Shown here one piece after another: positions 28,301 through 41,806 of a stretch of DNA of 64,000 nucleotides. Made by a program: the position numbers and the translations under genes. Source of the DNA: Cladorhizidae sp. MBARI D1340-BT2. Lineage: Eukaryota; Porifera; Demospongiae; Poecilosclerida; Cladorhizidae. A model generated the notes under the pieces. The model was not told the DNA's origin and did no database searches. It worked only from the letters and a program-made list of their open reading frames with translations. The DNA is taken from contig JAQNBH010000156.1 of assembly GCA_028752905.1 (NCBI GenBank), positions 434,001 through 498,000 on the forward strand. The letters run 5' to 3'. Position 1 is the stretch's first letter; each line of letters opens with the position of its first letter.

Positions 28301-31300
28301 AAGTCAACAGATTATCAATAAATGTAGTGGTTTTTCACTGGCAGGCCACCGCTTTGGCAACTGGAAAACGCCAGGAAAGATCGCAAACCTTACCACTTCA
28401 AATCACCATAACTTGCTAATACTTAGAGTACTCAAAATTTTGGCACGTACAAAAGACAGATAATTAGAAGGGCTATCCGGTGATATAAAAATTATCTTTT
28501 TTGGGTTAAGTGTAGAAAAGTTATGAGCTTTACGGCAAAATAACAAGATTTTTTGGGGGAAAATGAGAAACATATAGACCAAATTAGGGCAAATATCAAG
28601 ATAGAGAACACATAATGAAACCTATCATTCGAATCATATCAAGTCCATTACAGTGAAGTGTGCAGAATATTATGGATGTTTGATATCAACAGAGAGCACA
28701 GGGAGAGACCTATCTTAATAGCTATATATCAAGTTTATACAGTGAAGTGTGGAGAATCTATGAAGCTAACCTGTTTAGCATCAAGATAGAGAACACATAG
28801 AGAAACCTATCTTGTGATTCTATGTATGCAGAATATACGGATGTTTGGTATCAAGAGAGAGAACAGAGAGAGGCCTACCTTTAGAGCTATATATCAACTC
28901 TATTCAGTGAAGTGTGGAGAATCTATGAAGCTAACATGTTTAGCTCAAGATAGAGAACACTGAGAGATACCTATCTTGCAAGTCCATTACAGTGAAGTGT
29001 GCAGAATATATGGATGTTTGGTATCAAGAGAGAGCACTTAGAGAGTCCTATCTTAATAGCTATACATCAAGTCTATTCAGTGAAGTGTGGATAATCTACG
29101 AAGCTAACATGTTTAGCATCAAGTAAGAGTACAATTCATAACTGCCCTAATTAACAAGACCAAAGTCCCAGATTTTGTCAACAGATAGAGAAGGCCCTTA
29201 TCTGCAACAAGTCAACAGATTATCAATAAATGTAGTGGTTTTTCACTGGCAGGCCACCGCTTTGGCAACTGGAAAACGCCAGGAAAGATCGCAAACCTTA
29301 CCACTTCAAATCACCATAACTTGCTAATACTTAGAGTACTCAAAATTTTGGCACGTACAAAAGACAGATAATTAGAAGGGCTATCCGGTGATATAAAAAT
29401 TATCTTTTTTGGGTAAAGTGTAGAAATGTTATGAGCTTTACGGCAAAATAACAATATTTTTGGGGGGAAAATGAGAAACATATAGACCAAATTAGGGCAA
29501 ATATCAAGATAGAGAACACATAATGAAACCTATCATTCGAATCATATCAAGTCCATTACAGTGAAGTGTGCAGAATATTATGGATGTTTGATATCAACAG
29601 AGAGCACAGGGAGAGACCTATCTTAATAGCTATATATCAAGTTTATACAGTGAAGTGTGGAGAATCTATGAAGCTAACCTGTTTAGCATCAAGATAGAGA
29701 ACACATAGAGAAACCTATCTTGTGATTCTATGTATGCAGAATATACGGATGTTTGGTATCAAGAGAGAGAACAGAGAGAGGCCTACCTTTAGAGCTATAT
29801 ATCAAGTCTATTCAGTGAAGTGTGGAGAATCTATGAAGCTAACATGTTTAGCTCAAGATAGAGAACACTGAGAGATACCTATCTTGCAAGTCCATACAGT
29901 GAAGTGTGCAGAATATATGGATGTTTGGTATCAAGAGAGAGCACTTAGAGAGTCCTATCTTAATAGCTATACATCAAGTCTATTCAGTGAAGTGTGGATA
30001 ATCTACGAAGCTAACATGTTTAGCATCAAGTAAGAGTACAATTCATAACTGCCCTAATTAACAAGACCAAAGTCCCAGATTTTGTCAACTGCTGAGAAGG
30101 CCCTTATCTGCAACATGTCAACAGATTATCAATAAATGTAGTGGTTTTTCACTGGCAGGCCACCGCTTTGGCAACTGGAAAACGCCAGGAAAGATCGCAA
30201 ACCTTACCACTTCAAATCACCATAACTTACTAATACTTAGAGTACTCAAAATTTTGGCACGTACAAAAGACAGATAATTAGAAGGGCTATCCGGTGATAT
30301 AAAAATTATCTTTTTTGGGTTAAGTGTAGAAAAGTTATGAGCTTTACGGCAAAATAACAAGATTTTTTGGGGGAAAATGAGAAACATATAGACCAAATTA
30401 GGGCAAATATCAAGATAGAGAACACATAATGAAACCTATCATTCGAATCATATCAAGTCCATTACAGTGAAGTGTGCAGAATATTATGGATGTTTGATAT
30501 CAACAGAGAGCACAGGGAGAGACCTATCTTAATAGCTATATATCAAGTTTATACAGTGAAGTGTGGAGAATCTATGAAGCTAACCTGTTTAGCATCAAGA
30601 TAGAGAACACATAGAGAAACCTATCTTGTGATTCTATGTATGCAGAATATACGGATGTTTGGTATCAAGAGAGAGAACAGAGAGAGGCCTACCTTTAGAG
30701 CTATATATCAACTCTATTCAGTGAAGTGTGGAGAATCTATGAAGCTAACATGTTTAGCTCAAGATAGAGAACACTGAGAGATACCTATCTTGCAAGTCCA
30801 TTACAGTGAAGTGTGCAGAATATATGGATGTTTGGTATCAAGAGAGAGCACTTAGAGAGTCCTATCTTAATAGCTATACATCAAGTCTATTCAGTGAAGT
30901 GTGGATAATCTACGAAGCTAACATGTTTAGCATCAAGTAAGAGTACAATTCATAACTGCCCTAATTAACAAGACCAAAGTCCCAGATTTTGTCAACAGAT
31001 AGAGAAGGCCCTTATCTGCAACAAGTCAACAGATTATCAATAAATGTAGTGGTTTTTCACTGGCAGGCCACCGCTTTGGCAACTGGAAAACGCCAGGAAA
31101 GATCGCAAACCTTACCACTTCAAATCACCATAACTTGCTAATACTTAGAGTACTCAAAATTTTGGCACGTACAAAAGACAGATAATTAGAAGGGCTATCC
31201 GGTGATATAAAAATTATCTTTTTTGGGTAAAGTGTAGAAATGTTATGAGCTTTACGGCAAAATAACAATATTTTTGGGGGGAAAATGAGAAACATATAGA

Positions 31301-34300
31301 CCAAATTAGGGCAAATATCAAGATAGAGAACACATAATGAAACCTATCATTCGAATCATATCAAGTCCATTACAGTGAAGTGTGCAGAATATTATGGATG
31401 TTTGATATCAACAGAGAGCACAGGGAGAGACCTATCTTAATAGCTATATATCAAGTTTATACAGTGAAGTGTGGAGAATCTATGAAGCTAACCTGTTTAG
31501 CATCAAGATAGAGAACACATAGAGAAACCTATCTTGTGATTCTATGTATGCAGAATATACGGATGTTTGGTATCAAGAGAGAGAACAGAGAGAGGCCTAC
31601 CTTTAGAGCTATATATCAAGTCTATTCAGTGAAGTGTGGAGAATCTATGAAGCTAACATGTTTAGCTCAAGATAGAGAACACTGAGAGATACCTATCTTG
31701 CAAGTCCATACAGTGAAGTGTGCAGAATATATGGATGTTTGGTATCAAGAGAGAGCACTTAGAGAGTCCTATCTTAATAGCTATACATCAAGTCTATTCA
31801 GTGAAGTGTGGATAATCTACGAAGCTAACATGTTTAGCATCAAGTAAGAGTACAATTCATAACTGCCCTAATTAACAAGACCAAAGTCCCAGATTTTGTC
31901 AACTGCTGAGAAGGCCCTTATCTGCAACATGTCAACAGATTATCAATAAATGTAGTGGTTTTTCACTGGCAGGCCACCGCTTTGGCAACTGGAAAACGCC
32001 AGGAAAGATCGCAAACCTTACCACTTCAAATCACCATAACTTACTAATACTTAGAGTACTCAAAATTTTGGCACGTACAAAAGACAGATAATTAGAAGGG
32101 CTATCCAGTGATATAAAAATTATCTTTTTTGGGTAAAGTGTAGAAAAGTTATGAGCTTTACGGCAAAATAACAAGATTTTTGGGGGGGAAATGAGAAACA
32201 TATAGACCAAATTAGGGCAAATATCAAGATAGAGAACACATAATGAAACCTATCATTCGAATCATATCAAGTCCATTACAGTGAAGTGTGCAGAATATTA
32301 TGGATGTTTGATATCAACAGAGAGCACAGGGAGAGACCTATCTTAATAGCTGTATATCAAGTTTATACAGTGAAGTGTGGAGAATCTATGAAGCTAACCT
32401 GTTTAGCATCAAGATAGAGAACACATAGAGAAACCTATCTTGTGATTCTATGTATGCAGAATATACGGATGTTTGGTATCAAGAGAGAGAACAGAGAGAG
32501 GCCTACCTTTAGAGCTATATATCAAGTCTATTCAGTGAAGTGTGGAGAATCTATGAAGCTAACATGTTTAGCTCAAGATAGAGAACACTGAGAGATACCT
32601 ATCTTGCAAGTCCATACAGTTAAGTGTGCAGAATATATGGATGTTTGGTATCAAGAGAGAGCACTTAGAGAGTCCTATCTTAATAGCTATACATCAAGTC
32701 TATTCAGTGAAGTGTGGATAATCTACGAAGCTAACATGTTTAGCATCAAGTAAGAGTACAATTCATAACTGCCCTAATTAACAAGACCAAAGTCCCAGAT
32801 TTTGTCAACTGATAGAGAAGGCCCTTATCTGCAACATGTCAACAGATTATCAATAAATGTAGTGGTTTTTCACTGGCAGGCCACCGCTTTGGCAACTGGA
32901 AAACGCCAGGAAAGATCGCAAACCTTACCACTTCAAATCACCATAACTTGCTAATACTTAGAGTACTCAAAATTTTGGCACGTACAAAAGACAGATAATT
33001 AGAAGGGCTATCCGGTGATATAAAAATTATCTTTTTTGGGTAAAGTGTAGGAAAGTTATGAGCTTTACGGCAAAATAACAAGATTTTTGGGGGGGAAATG
33101 AGAAACATATAGACCAAATTAGGGCAAATATCAAGATAGAGAACACATAATGAAACCTATCATTCGAATCATATCAAGTCCATTACAGTGAAGTGTGCAG
33201 AATATTATGGATGTTTGATATCAACAGAGAGCACAGGGAGAGACCTATCTTAATAGCTATATATCAAGTTTATACAGTGAAGTGTGGAGAATCTATGAAG
33301 CTAACCTGTTTAGCATCAAGATAGAGAACACATAGAGAAACCTATCTTGTGATTCTATGTATGCAGAATATACGGATGTTTGGTATCAAGAGAGAGAACA
33401 GAGAGAGGCCTACCTTTAGAGCTATATATCAACTCTATTCAGTGAAGTGTGGAGAATCTATGAAGCTAACATGTTTAGCTCAAGATAGAGAACACTGAGA
33501 GATACCTATCTTGCAAGTCCATACAGTTAAGTGTGCAGAATATATGGATGTTTGGTATCAAGAGAGAGCACTTAGAGAGTCCTATCTTAATAGCTATACA
33601 TCAAGTCTATTCAGTGAAGTGTGGATAATCTACGAAGCTAACATGTTTAGCATCAAGTAAGAGTACAATTCATAACTGCCCTAATTAACAAGACCAAAGT
33701 CCCAGATTTTGTCAACTGATAGAGAAGGCCCTTATCTGCAACATGTCAACAGATTATCAATAAATGTAGTGGTTTTTCACTGGCAGGCCACCGCTTTGGC
33801 AACTGGAAAACGCCAGGAAAGATCGCAAACCTTACCACTTCAAATCACCATAACTTGCTAATACTTAGAGTACTCAAAATTTTGGCACGTACAAAAGACA
33901 GATAATTAGAAGGGCTATCCTGTGATATAAAAATTATCTTTTTTGGGTAAAGTGTAGGAAAGTTATGAGCTTTACGGCAAAATAACAAGATTTTTGGGGG
34001 GAAAATGAGAAACATATAGACCAAATTAGGGCAAATATCAAGATAGAGAACACATAATGAAACCTATCATTCGAATCATATCAAGTCCATTACAGTGAAG
34101 TGTGCAGAATATTATGGATGTTTGATATCAACAGAGAGCACAGGGAGAGACCTATCTTAATAGCTGTATATCAAGTTTATACAGTGAAGTGTGGAGAATC
34201 TATGAAGCTAACCTGTTTAGCATCAAGATAGAGAACACATAGAGAAACCTATCTTGTGATTCTATGTATGCAGAATATACGGATGTTTGGTATCAAGAGA

Positions 34301-34549
34301 GAGAACAGAGAGAGGCCTACCTTTAGAGCTATATATCAACTCTATTCAGTGAAGTGTGGAGAATCTATGAAGCTAACATGTTTAGCTCAAGATAGAGAAC
34401 ACTGAGAGATACCTATCTTGCAAGTCCATTACAGTGAAGTGTGCAGAATATATGGATGTTTGGTATCAAGAGAGAGCACTTAGAGAGTCCTATCTTAATA
34501 GCTATACATCAAGTCTATTCAGTGAAGTGTGGATAATCTACGAAGCTAA
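28200..34549 (+). repeat. Seven-unit higher-order block, copy 1 (6350 bp)
   Basis: The unit anchors at 28200 and 34550 are 6350 bp apart, and so are 34550 and 40900. Every diagnostic variant I compared in this block has a partner 6350 bp downstream: GGGTTAAGTG at about 28503 and 30317, CAACAGATAGAG at about 29180 and 30993, GTGTAGGAAAG at about 33045 and 33952, and CTATCCTGTGATAT at about 33915. The matching segment probably starts near 28300, because a C/T difference at about 28297 against 34647 lies outside it. The true junction within one unit cannot be placed by eye. Confidence 0.8.
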
Positions 34550-37500
34550 CATGTTTAGCATCAAGTAAGAGTACAATTCATAACTGCCCTAATTAACAAG
34601 ACCAAAGTCCCAGATTTTGTCAACTGATAGAGAAGGCCCTTATCTGCAACAAGTCAACAGATTATCAATAAATGTAGTGGTTTTTCACTGGCAGGCCACC
34701 GCTTTGGCAACTGGAAAACGCCAGGAAAGATCGCAAACCTTACCACTTCAAATCACCATAACTTGCTAATACTTAGAGTACTCAAAATTTTGGCACGTAC
34801 AAAAGACAGATAATTAGAAGGGCTATCCGGTGATATAAAAATTATCTTTTTTGGGTTAAGTGTAGAAAAGTTATGAGCTTTACGGCAAAATAACAAGATT
34901 TTTTGGGGGAAAATGAGAAACATATAGACCAAATTAGGGCAAATATCAAGATAGAGAACACATAATGAAACCTATCATTCGAATCATATCAAGTCCATTA
35001 CAGTGAAGTGTGCAGAATATTATGGATGTTTGATATCAACAGAGAGCACAGGGAGAGACCTATCTTAATAGCTATATATCAAGTTTATACAGTGAAGTGT
35101 GGAGAATCTATGAAGCTAACCTGTTTAGCATCAAGATAGAGAACACATAGAGAAACCTATCTTGTGATTCTATGTATGCAGAATATACGGATGTTTGGTA
35201 TCAAGAGAGAGAACAGAGAGAGGCCTACCTTTAGAGCTATATATCAACTCTATTCAGTGAAGTGTGGAGAATCTATGAAGCTAACATGTTTAGCTCAAGA
35301 TAGAGAACACTGAGAGATACCTATCTTGCAAGTCCATTACAGTGAAGTGTGCAGAATATATGGATGTTTGGTATCAAGAGAGAGCACTTAGAGAGTCCTA
35401 TCTTAATAGCTATACATCAAGTCTATTCAGTGAAGTGTGGATAATCTACGAAGCTAACATGTTTAGCATCAAGTAAGAGTACAATTCATAACTGCCCTAA
35501 TTAACAAGACCAAAGTCCCAGATTTTGTCAACAGATAGAGAAGGCCCTTATCTGCAACAAGTCAACAGATTATCAATAAATGTAGTGGTTTTTCACTGGC
35601 AGGCCACCGCTTTGGCAACTGGAAAACGCCAGGAAAGATCGCAAACCTTACCACTTCAAATCACCATAACTTGCTAATACTTAGAGTACTCAAAATTTTG
35701 GCACGTACAAAAGACAGATAATTAGAAGGGCTATCCGGTGATATAAAAATTATCTTTTTTGGGTAAAGTGTAGAAATGTTATGAGCTTTACGGCAAAATA
35801 ACAATATTTTTGGGGGGAAAATGAGAAACATATAGACCAAATTAGGGCAAATATCAAGATAGAGAACACATAATGAAACCTATCATTCGAATCATATCAA
35901 GTCCATTACAGTGAAGTGTGCAGAATATTATGGATGTTTGATATCAACAGAGAGCACAGGGAGAGACCTATCTTAATAGCTATATATCAAGTTTATACAG
36001 TGAAGTGTGGAGAATCTATGAAGCTAACCTGTTTAGCATCAAGATAGAGAACACATAGAGAAACCTATCTTGTGATTCTATGTATGCAGAATATACGGAT
36101 GTTTGGTATCAAGAGAGAGAACAGAGAGAGGCCTACCTTTAGAGCTATATATCAAGTCTATTCAGTGAAGTGTGGAGAATCTATGAAGCTAACATGTTTA
36201 GCTCAAGATAGAGAACACTGAGAGATACCTATCTTGCAAGTCCATACAGTGAAGTGTGCAGAATATATGGATGTTTGGTATCAAGAGAGAGCACTTAGAG
36301 AGTCCTATCTTAATAGCTATACATCAAGTCTATTCAGTGAAGTGTGGATAATCTACGAAGCTAACATGTTTAGCATCAAGTAAGAGTACAATTCATAACT
36401 GCCCTAATTAACAAGACCAAAGTCCCAGATTTTGTCAACTGCTGAGAAGGCCCTTATCTGCAACATGTCAACAGATTATCAATAAATGTAGTGGTTTTTC
36501 ACTGGCAGGCCACCGCTTTGGCAACTGGAAAACGCCAGGAAAGATCGCAAACCTTACCACTTCAAATCACCATAACTTACTAATACTTAGAGTACTCAAA
36601 ATTTTGGCACGTACAAAAGACAGATAATTAGAAGGGCTATCCGGTGATATAAAAATTATCTTTTTTGGGTTAAGTGTAGAAAAGTTATGAGCTTTACGGC
36701 AAAATAACAAGATTTTTTGGGGGAAAATGAGAAACATATAGACCAAATTAGGGCAAATATCAAGATAGAGAACACATAATGAAACCTATCATTCGAATCA
36801 TATCAAGTCCATTACAGTGAAGTGTGCAGAATATTATGGATGTTTGATATCAACAGAGAGCACAGGGAGAGACCTATCTTAATAGCTATATATCAAGTTT
36901 ATACAGTGAAGTGTGGAGAATCTATGAAGCTAACCTGTTTAGCATCAAGATAGAGAACACATAGAGAAACCTATCTTGTGATTCTATGTATGCAGAATAT
37001 ACGGATGTTTGGTATCAAGAGAGAGAACAGAGAGAGGCCTACCTTTAGAGCTATATATCAACTCTATTCAGTGAAGTGTGGAGAATCTATGAAGCTAACA
37101 TGTTTAGCTCAAGATAGAGAACACTGAGAGATACCTATCTTGCAAGTCCATTACAGTGAAGTGTGCAGAATATATGGATGTTTGGTATCAAGAGAGAGCA
37201 CTTAGAGAGTCCTATCTTAATAGCTATACATCAAGTCTATTCAGTGAAGTGTGGATAATCTACGAAGCTAACATGTTTAGCATCAAGTAAGAGTACAATT
37301 CATAACTGCCCTAATTAACAAGACCAAAGTCCCAGATTTTGTCAACAGATAGAGAAGGCCCTTATCTGCAACAAGTCAACAGATTATCAATAAATGTAGT
37401 GGTTTTTCACTGGCAGGCCACCGCTTTGGCAACTGGAAAACGCCAGGAAAGATCGCAAACCTTACCACTTCAAATCACCATAACTTGCTAATACTTAGAG

Positions 37501-40500
37501 TACTCAAAATTTTGGCACGTACAAAAGACAGATAATTAGAAGGGCTATCCGGTGATATAAAAATTATCTTTTTTGGGTAAAGTGTAGAAATGTTATGAGC
37601 TTTACGGCAAAATAACAATATTTTTGGGGGGAAAATGAGAAACATATAGACCAAATTAGGGCAAATATCAAGATAGAGAACACATAATGAAACCTATCAT
37701 TCGAATCATATCAAGTCCATTACAGTGAAGTGTGCAGAATATTATGGATGTTTGATATCAACAGAGAGCACAGGGAGAGACCTATCTTAATAGCTATATA
37801 TCAAGTTTATACAGTGAAGTGTGGAGAATCTATGAAGCTAACCTGTTTAGCATCAAGATAGAGAACACATAGAGAAACCTATCTTGTGATTCTATGTATG
37901 CAGAATATACGGATGTTTGGTATCAAGAGAGAGAACAGAGAGAGGCCTACCTTTAGAGCTATATATCAAGTCTATTCAGTGAAGTGTGGAGAATCTATGA
38001 AGCTAACATGTTTAGCTCAAGATAGAGAACACTGAGAGATACCTATCTTGCAAGTCCATACAGTGAAGTGTGCAGAATATATGGATGTTTGGTATCAAGA
38101 GAGAGCACTTAGAGAGTCCTATCTTAATAGCTATACATCAAGTCTATTCAGTGAAGTGTGGATAATCTACGAAGCTAACATGTTTAGCATCAAGTAAGAG
38201 TACAATTCATAACTGCCCTAATTAACAAGACCAAAGTCCCAGATTTTGTCAACTGCTGAGAAGGCCCTTATCTGCAACATGTCAACAGATTATCAATAAA
38301 TGTAGTGGTTTTTCACTGGCAGGCCACCGCTTTGGCAACTGGAAAACGCCAGGAAAGATCGCAAACCTTACCACTTCAAATCACCATAACTTACTAATAC
38401 TTAGAGTACTCAAAATTTTGGCACGTACAAAAGACAGATAATTAGAAGGGCTATCCAGTGATATAAAAATTATCTTTTTTGGGTAAAGTGTAGAAAAGTT
38501 ATGAGCTTTACGGCAAAATAACAAGATTTTTGGGGGGGAAATGAGAAACATATAGACCAAATTAGGGCAAATATCAAGATAGAGAACACATAATGAAACC
38601 TATCATTCGAATCATATCAAGTCCATTACAGTGAAGTGTGCAGAATATTATGGATGTTTGATATCAACAGAGAGCACAGGGAGAGACCTATCTTAATAGC
38701 TGTATATCAAGTTTATACAGTGAAGTGTGGAGAATCTATGAAGCTAACCTGTTTAGCATCAAGATAGAGAACACATAGAGAAACCTATCTTGTGATTCTA
38801 TGTATGCAGAATATACGGATGTTTGGTATCAAGAGAGAGAACAGAGAGAGGCCTACCTTTAGAGCTATATATCAAGTCTATTCAGTGAAGTGTGGAGAAT
38901 CTATGAAGCTAACATGTTTAGCTCAAGATAGAGAACACTGAGAGATACCTATCTTGCAAGTCCATACAGTTAAGTGTGCAGAATATATGGATGTTTGGTA
39001 TCAAGAGAGAGCACTTAGAGAGTCCTATCTTAATAGCTATACATCAAGTCTATTCAGTGAAGTGTGGATAATCTACGAAGCTAACATGTTTAGCATCAAG
39101 TAAGAGTACAATTCATAACTGCCCTAATTAACAAGACCAAAGTCCCAGATTTTGTCAACTGATAGAGAAGGCCCTTATCTGCAACATGTCAACAGATTAT
39201 CAATAAATGTAGTGGTTTTTCACTGGCAGGCCACCGCTTTGGCAACTGGAAAACGCCAGGAAAGATCGCAAACCTTACCACTTCAAATCACCATAACTTG
39301 CTAATACTTAGAGTACTCAAAATTTTGGCACGTACAAAAGACAGATAATTAGAAGGGCTATCCGGTGATATAAAAATTATCTTTTTTGGGTAAAGTGTAG
39401 GAAAGTTATGAGCTTTACGGCAAAATAACAAGATTTTTGGGGGGGAAATGAGAAACATATAGACCAAATTAGGGCAAATATCAAGATAGAGAACACATAA
39501 TGAAACCTATCATTCGAATCATATCAAGTCCATTACAGTGAAGTGTGCAGAATATTATGGATGTTTGATATCAACAGAGAGCACAGGGAGAGACCTATCT
39601 TAATAGCTATATATCAAGTTTATACAGTGAAGTGTGGAGAATCTATGAAGCTAACCTGTTTAGCATCAAGATAGAGAACACATAGAGAAACCTATCTTGT
39701 GATTCTATGTATGCAGAATATACGGATGTTTGGTATCAAGAGAGAGAACAGAGAGAGGCCTACCTTTAGAGCTATATATCAACTCTATTCAGTGAAGTGT
39801 GGAGAATCTATGAAGCTAACATGTTTAGCTCAAGATAGAGAACACTGAGAGATACCTATCTTGCAAGTCCATACAGTTAAGTGTGCAGAATATATGGATG
39901 TTTGGTATCAAGAGAGAGCACTTAGAGAGTCCTATCTTAATAGCTATACATCAAGTCTATTCAGTGAAGTGTGGATAATCTACGAAGCTAACATGTTTAG
40001 CATCAAGTAAGAGTACAATTCATAACTGCCCTAATTAACAAGACCAAAGTCCCAGATTTTGTCAACTGATAGAGAAGGCCCTTATCTGCAACATGTCAAC
40101 AGATTATCAATAAATGTAGTGGTTTTTCACTGGCAGGCCACCGCTTTGGCAACTGGAAAACGCCAGGAAAGATCGCAAACCTTACCACTTCAAATCACCA
40201 TAACTTGCTAATACTTAGAGTACTCAAAATTTTGGCACGTACAAAAGACAGATAATTAGAAGGGCTATCCTGTGATATAAAAATTATCTTTTTTGGGTAA
40301 AGTGTAGGAAAGTTATGAGCTTTACGGCAAAATAACAAGATTTTTGGGGGGAAAATGAGAAACATATAGACCAAATTAGGGCAAATATCAAGATAGAGAA
40401 CACATAATGAAACCTATCATTCGAATCATATCAAGTCCATTACAGTGAAGTGTGCAGAATATTATGGATGTTTGATATCAACAGAGAGCACAGGGAGAGA

Positions 40501-40899
40501 CCTATCTTAATAGCTGTATATCAAGTTTATACAGTGAAGTGTGGAGAATCTATGAAGCTAACCTGTTTAGCATCAAGATAGAGAACACATAGAGAAACCT
40601 ATCTTGTGATTCTATGTATGCAGAATATACGGATGTTTGGTATCAAGAGAGAGAACAGAGAGAGGCCTACCTTTAGAGCTATATATCAACTCTATTCAGT
40701 GAAGTGTGGAGAATCTATGAAGCTAACATGTTTAGCTCAAGATAGAGAACACTGAGAGATACCTATCTTGCAAGTCCATTACAGTGAAGTGTGCAGAATA
40801 TATGGATGTTTGGTATCAAGAGAGAGCACTTAGAGAGTCCTATCTTAATAGCTATACATCAAGTCTATTCAGTGAAGTGTGGATAATCTACGAAGCTAA
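34550..40899 (+). repeat. Seven-unit higher-order block, copy 2 (6350 bp)
   Basis: This is the second copy of the 6350 bp block. It carries the same ordered variants as copy 1: GGGTTAAGTG at about 34853 and 36667, CAACAGATAGAG at about 35530 and 37343, GTGTAGGAAAG at about 39395 and 40302, CTATCCTGTGATAT at about 40265, and CAGTTAAGTG at about 38968 and 39874. The match to copy 1 ends before about 41203, where GGGTAAAG replaces GGGTTAAG. The order of seven unit subtypes repeated without reshuffling indicates one recent duplication or unequal exchange. Confidence 0.8.
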
Positions 40900-41806
40900 C
40901 ATGTTTAGCATCAAGTAAGAGTACAATTCATAACTGCCCTAATTAACAAGACCAAAGTCCCAGATTTTGTCAACTGATAGAGAAGGCCCTTATCTGCAAC
41001 AAGTCAACAGATTATCAATAAATGTAGTGGTTTTTCACTGGCAGGCCACCGCTTTGGCAACTGGAAAACGCCAGGAAAGATCGCAAACCTTACCACTTCA
41101 AATCACCATAACTTGCTAATACTTAGAGTACTCAAAATTTTGGCACGTACAAAAGACAGATAATTAGAAGGGCTATCCGGTGATATAAAAATTATCTTTT
41201 TTGGGTAAAGTGTAGAAATGTTATGAGCTTTACGGCAAAATAACAAGATTTTTGGGGGAAAAATGAGAAACATATAGACCAAATTAGGGCAAATATCAAG
41301 ATAGAGAACACATAATGAAACCTATCATTCGAATCATATCAAGTCCATTACAGTGAAGTGTGCAGAATATTATGGATGTTTGATATCAACAGAGAGCACA
41401 GGGAGAGACCTATCTTAATAGCTATATATCAAGTTTATACAGTGAAGTGTGGAGAATCTATGAAGCTAACCTGTTTAGCATCAAGATAGAGAACACATAG
41501 AGAAACCTATCTTGTGATTCTATGTATGCAGAATATACGGATGTTTGGTATCAAGAGAGAGAACAGAGAGAGGCCTACCTTTAGAGCTATATATCAAGTC
41601 TATTCAGTGAAGTGTGGAGAATCTATGAAGCTAACATGTTTAGCTCAAGATAGAGAACACTGAGAGATACCTATCTTGCAAGTCCATACAGTGAAGTGTG
41701 CAGAATATATGGATGTTTGGTATCAAGAGAGAGCACTTAGAGAGTCCTATCTTAATAGCTATACATCAAGTCTATTCAGTGAAGTGTGGATAATCTACGA
41801 AGCTAA

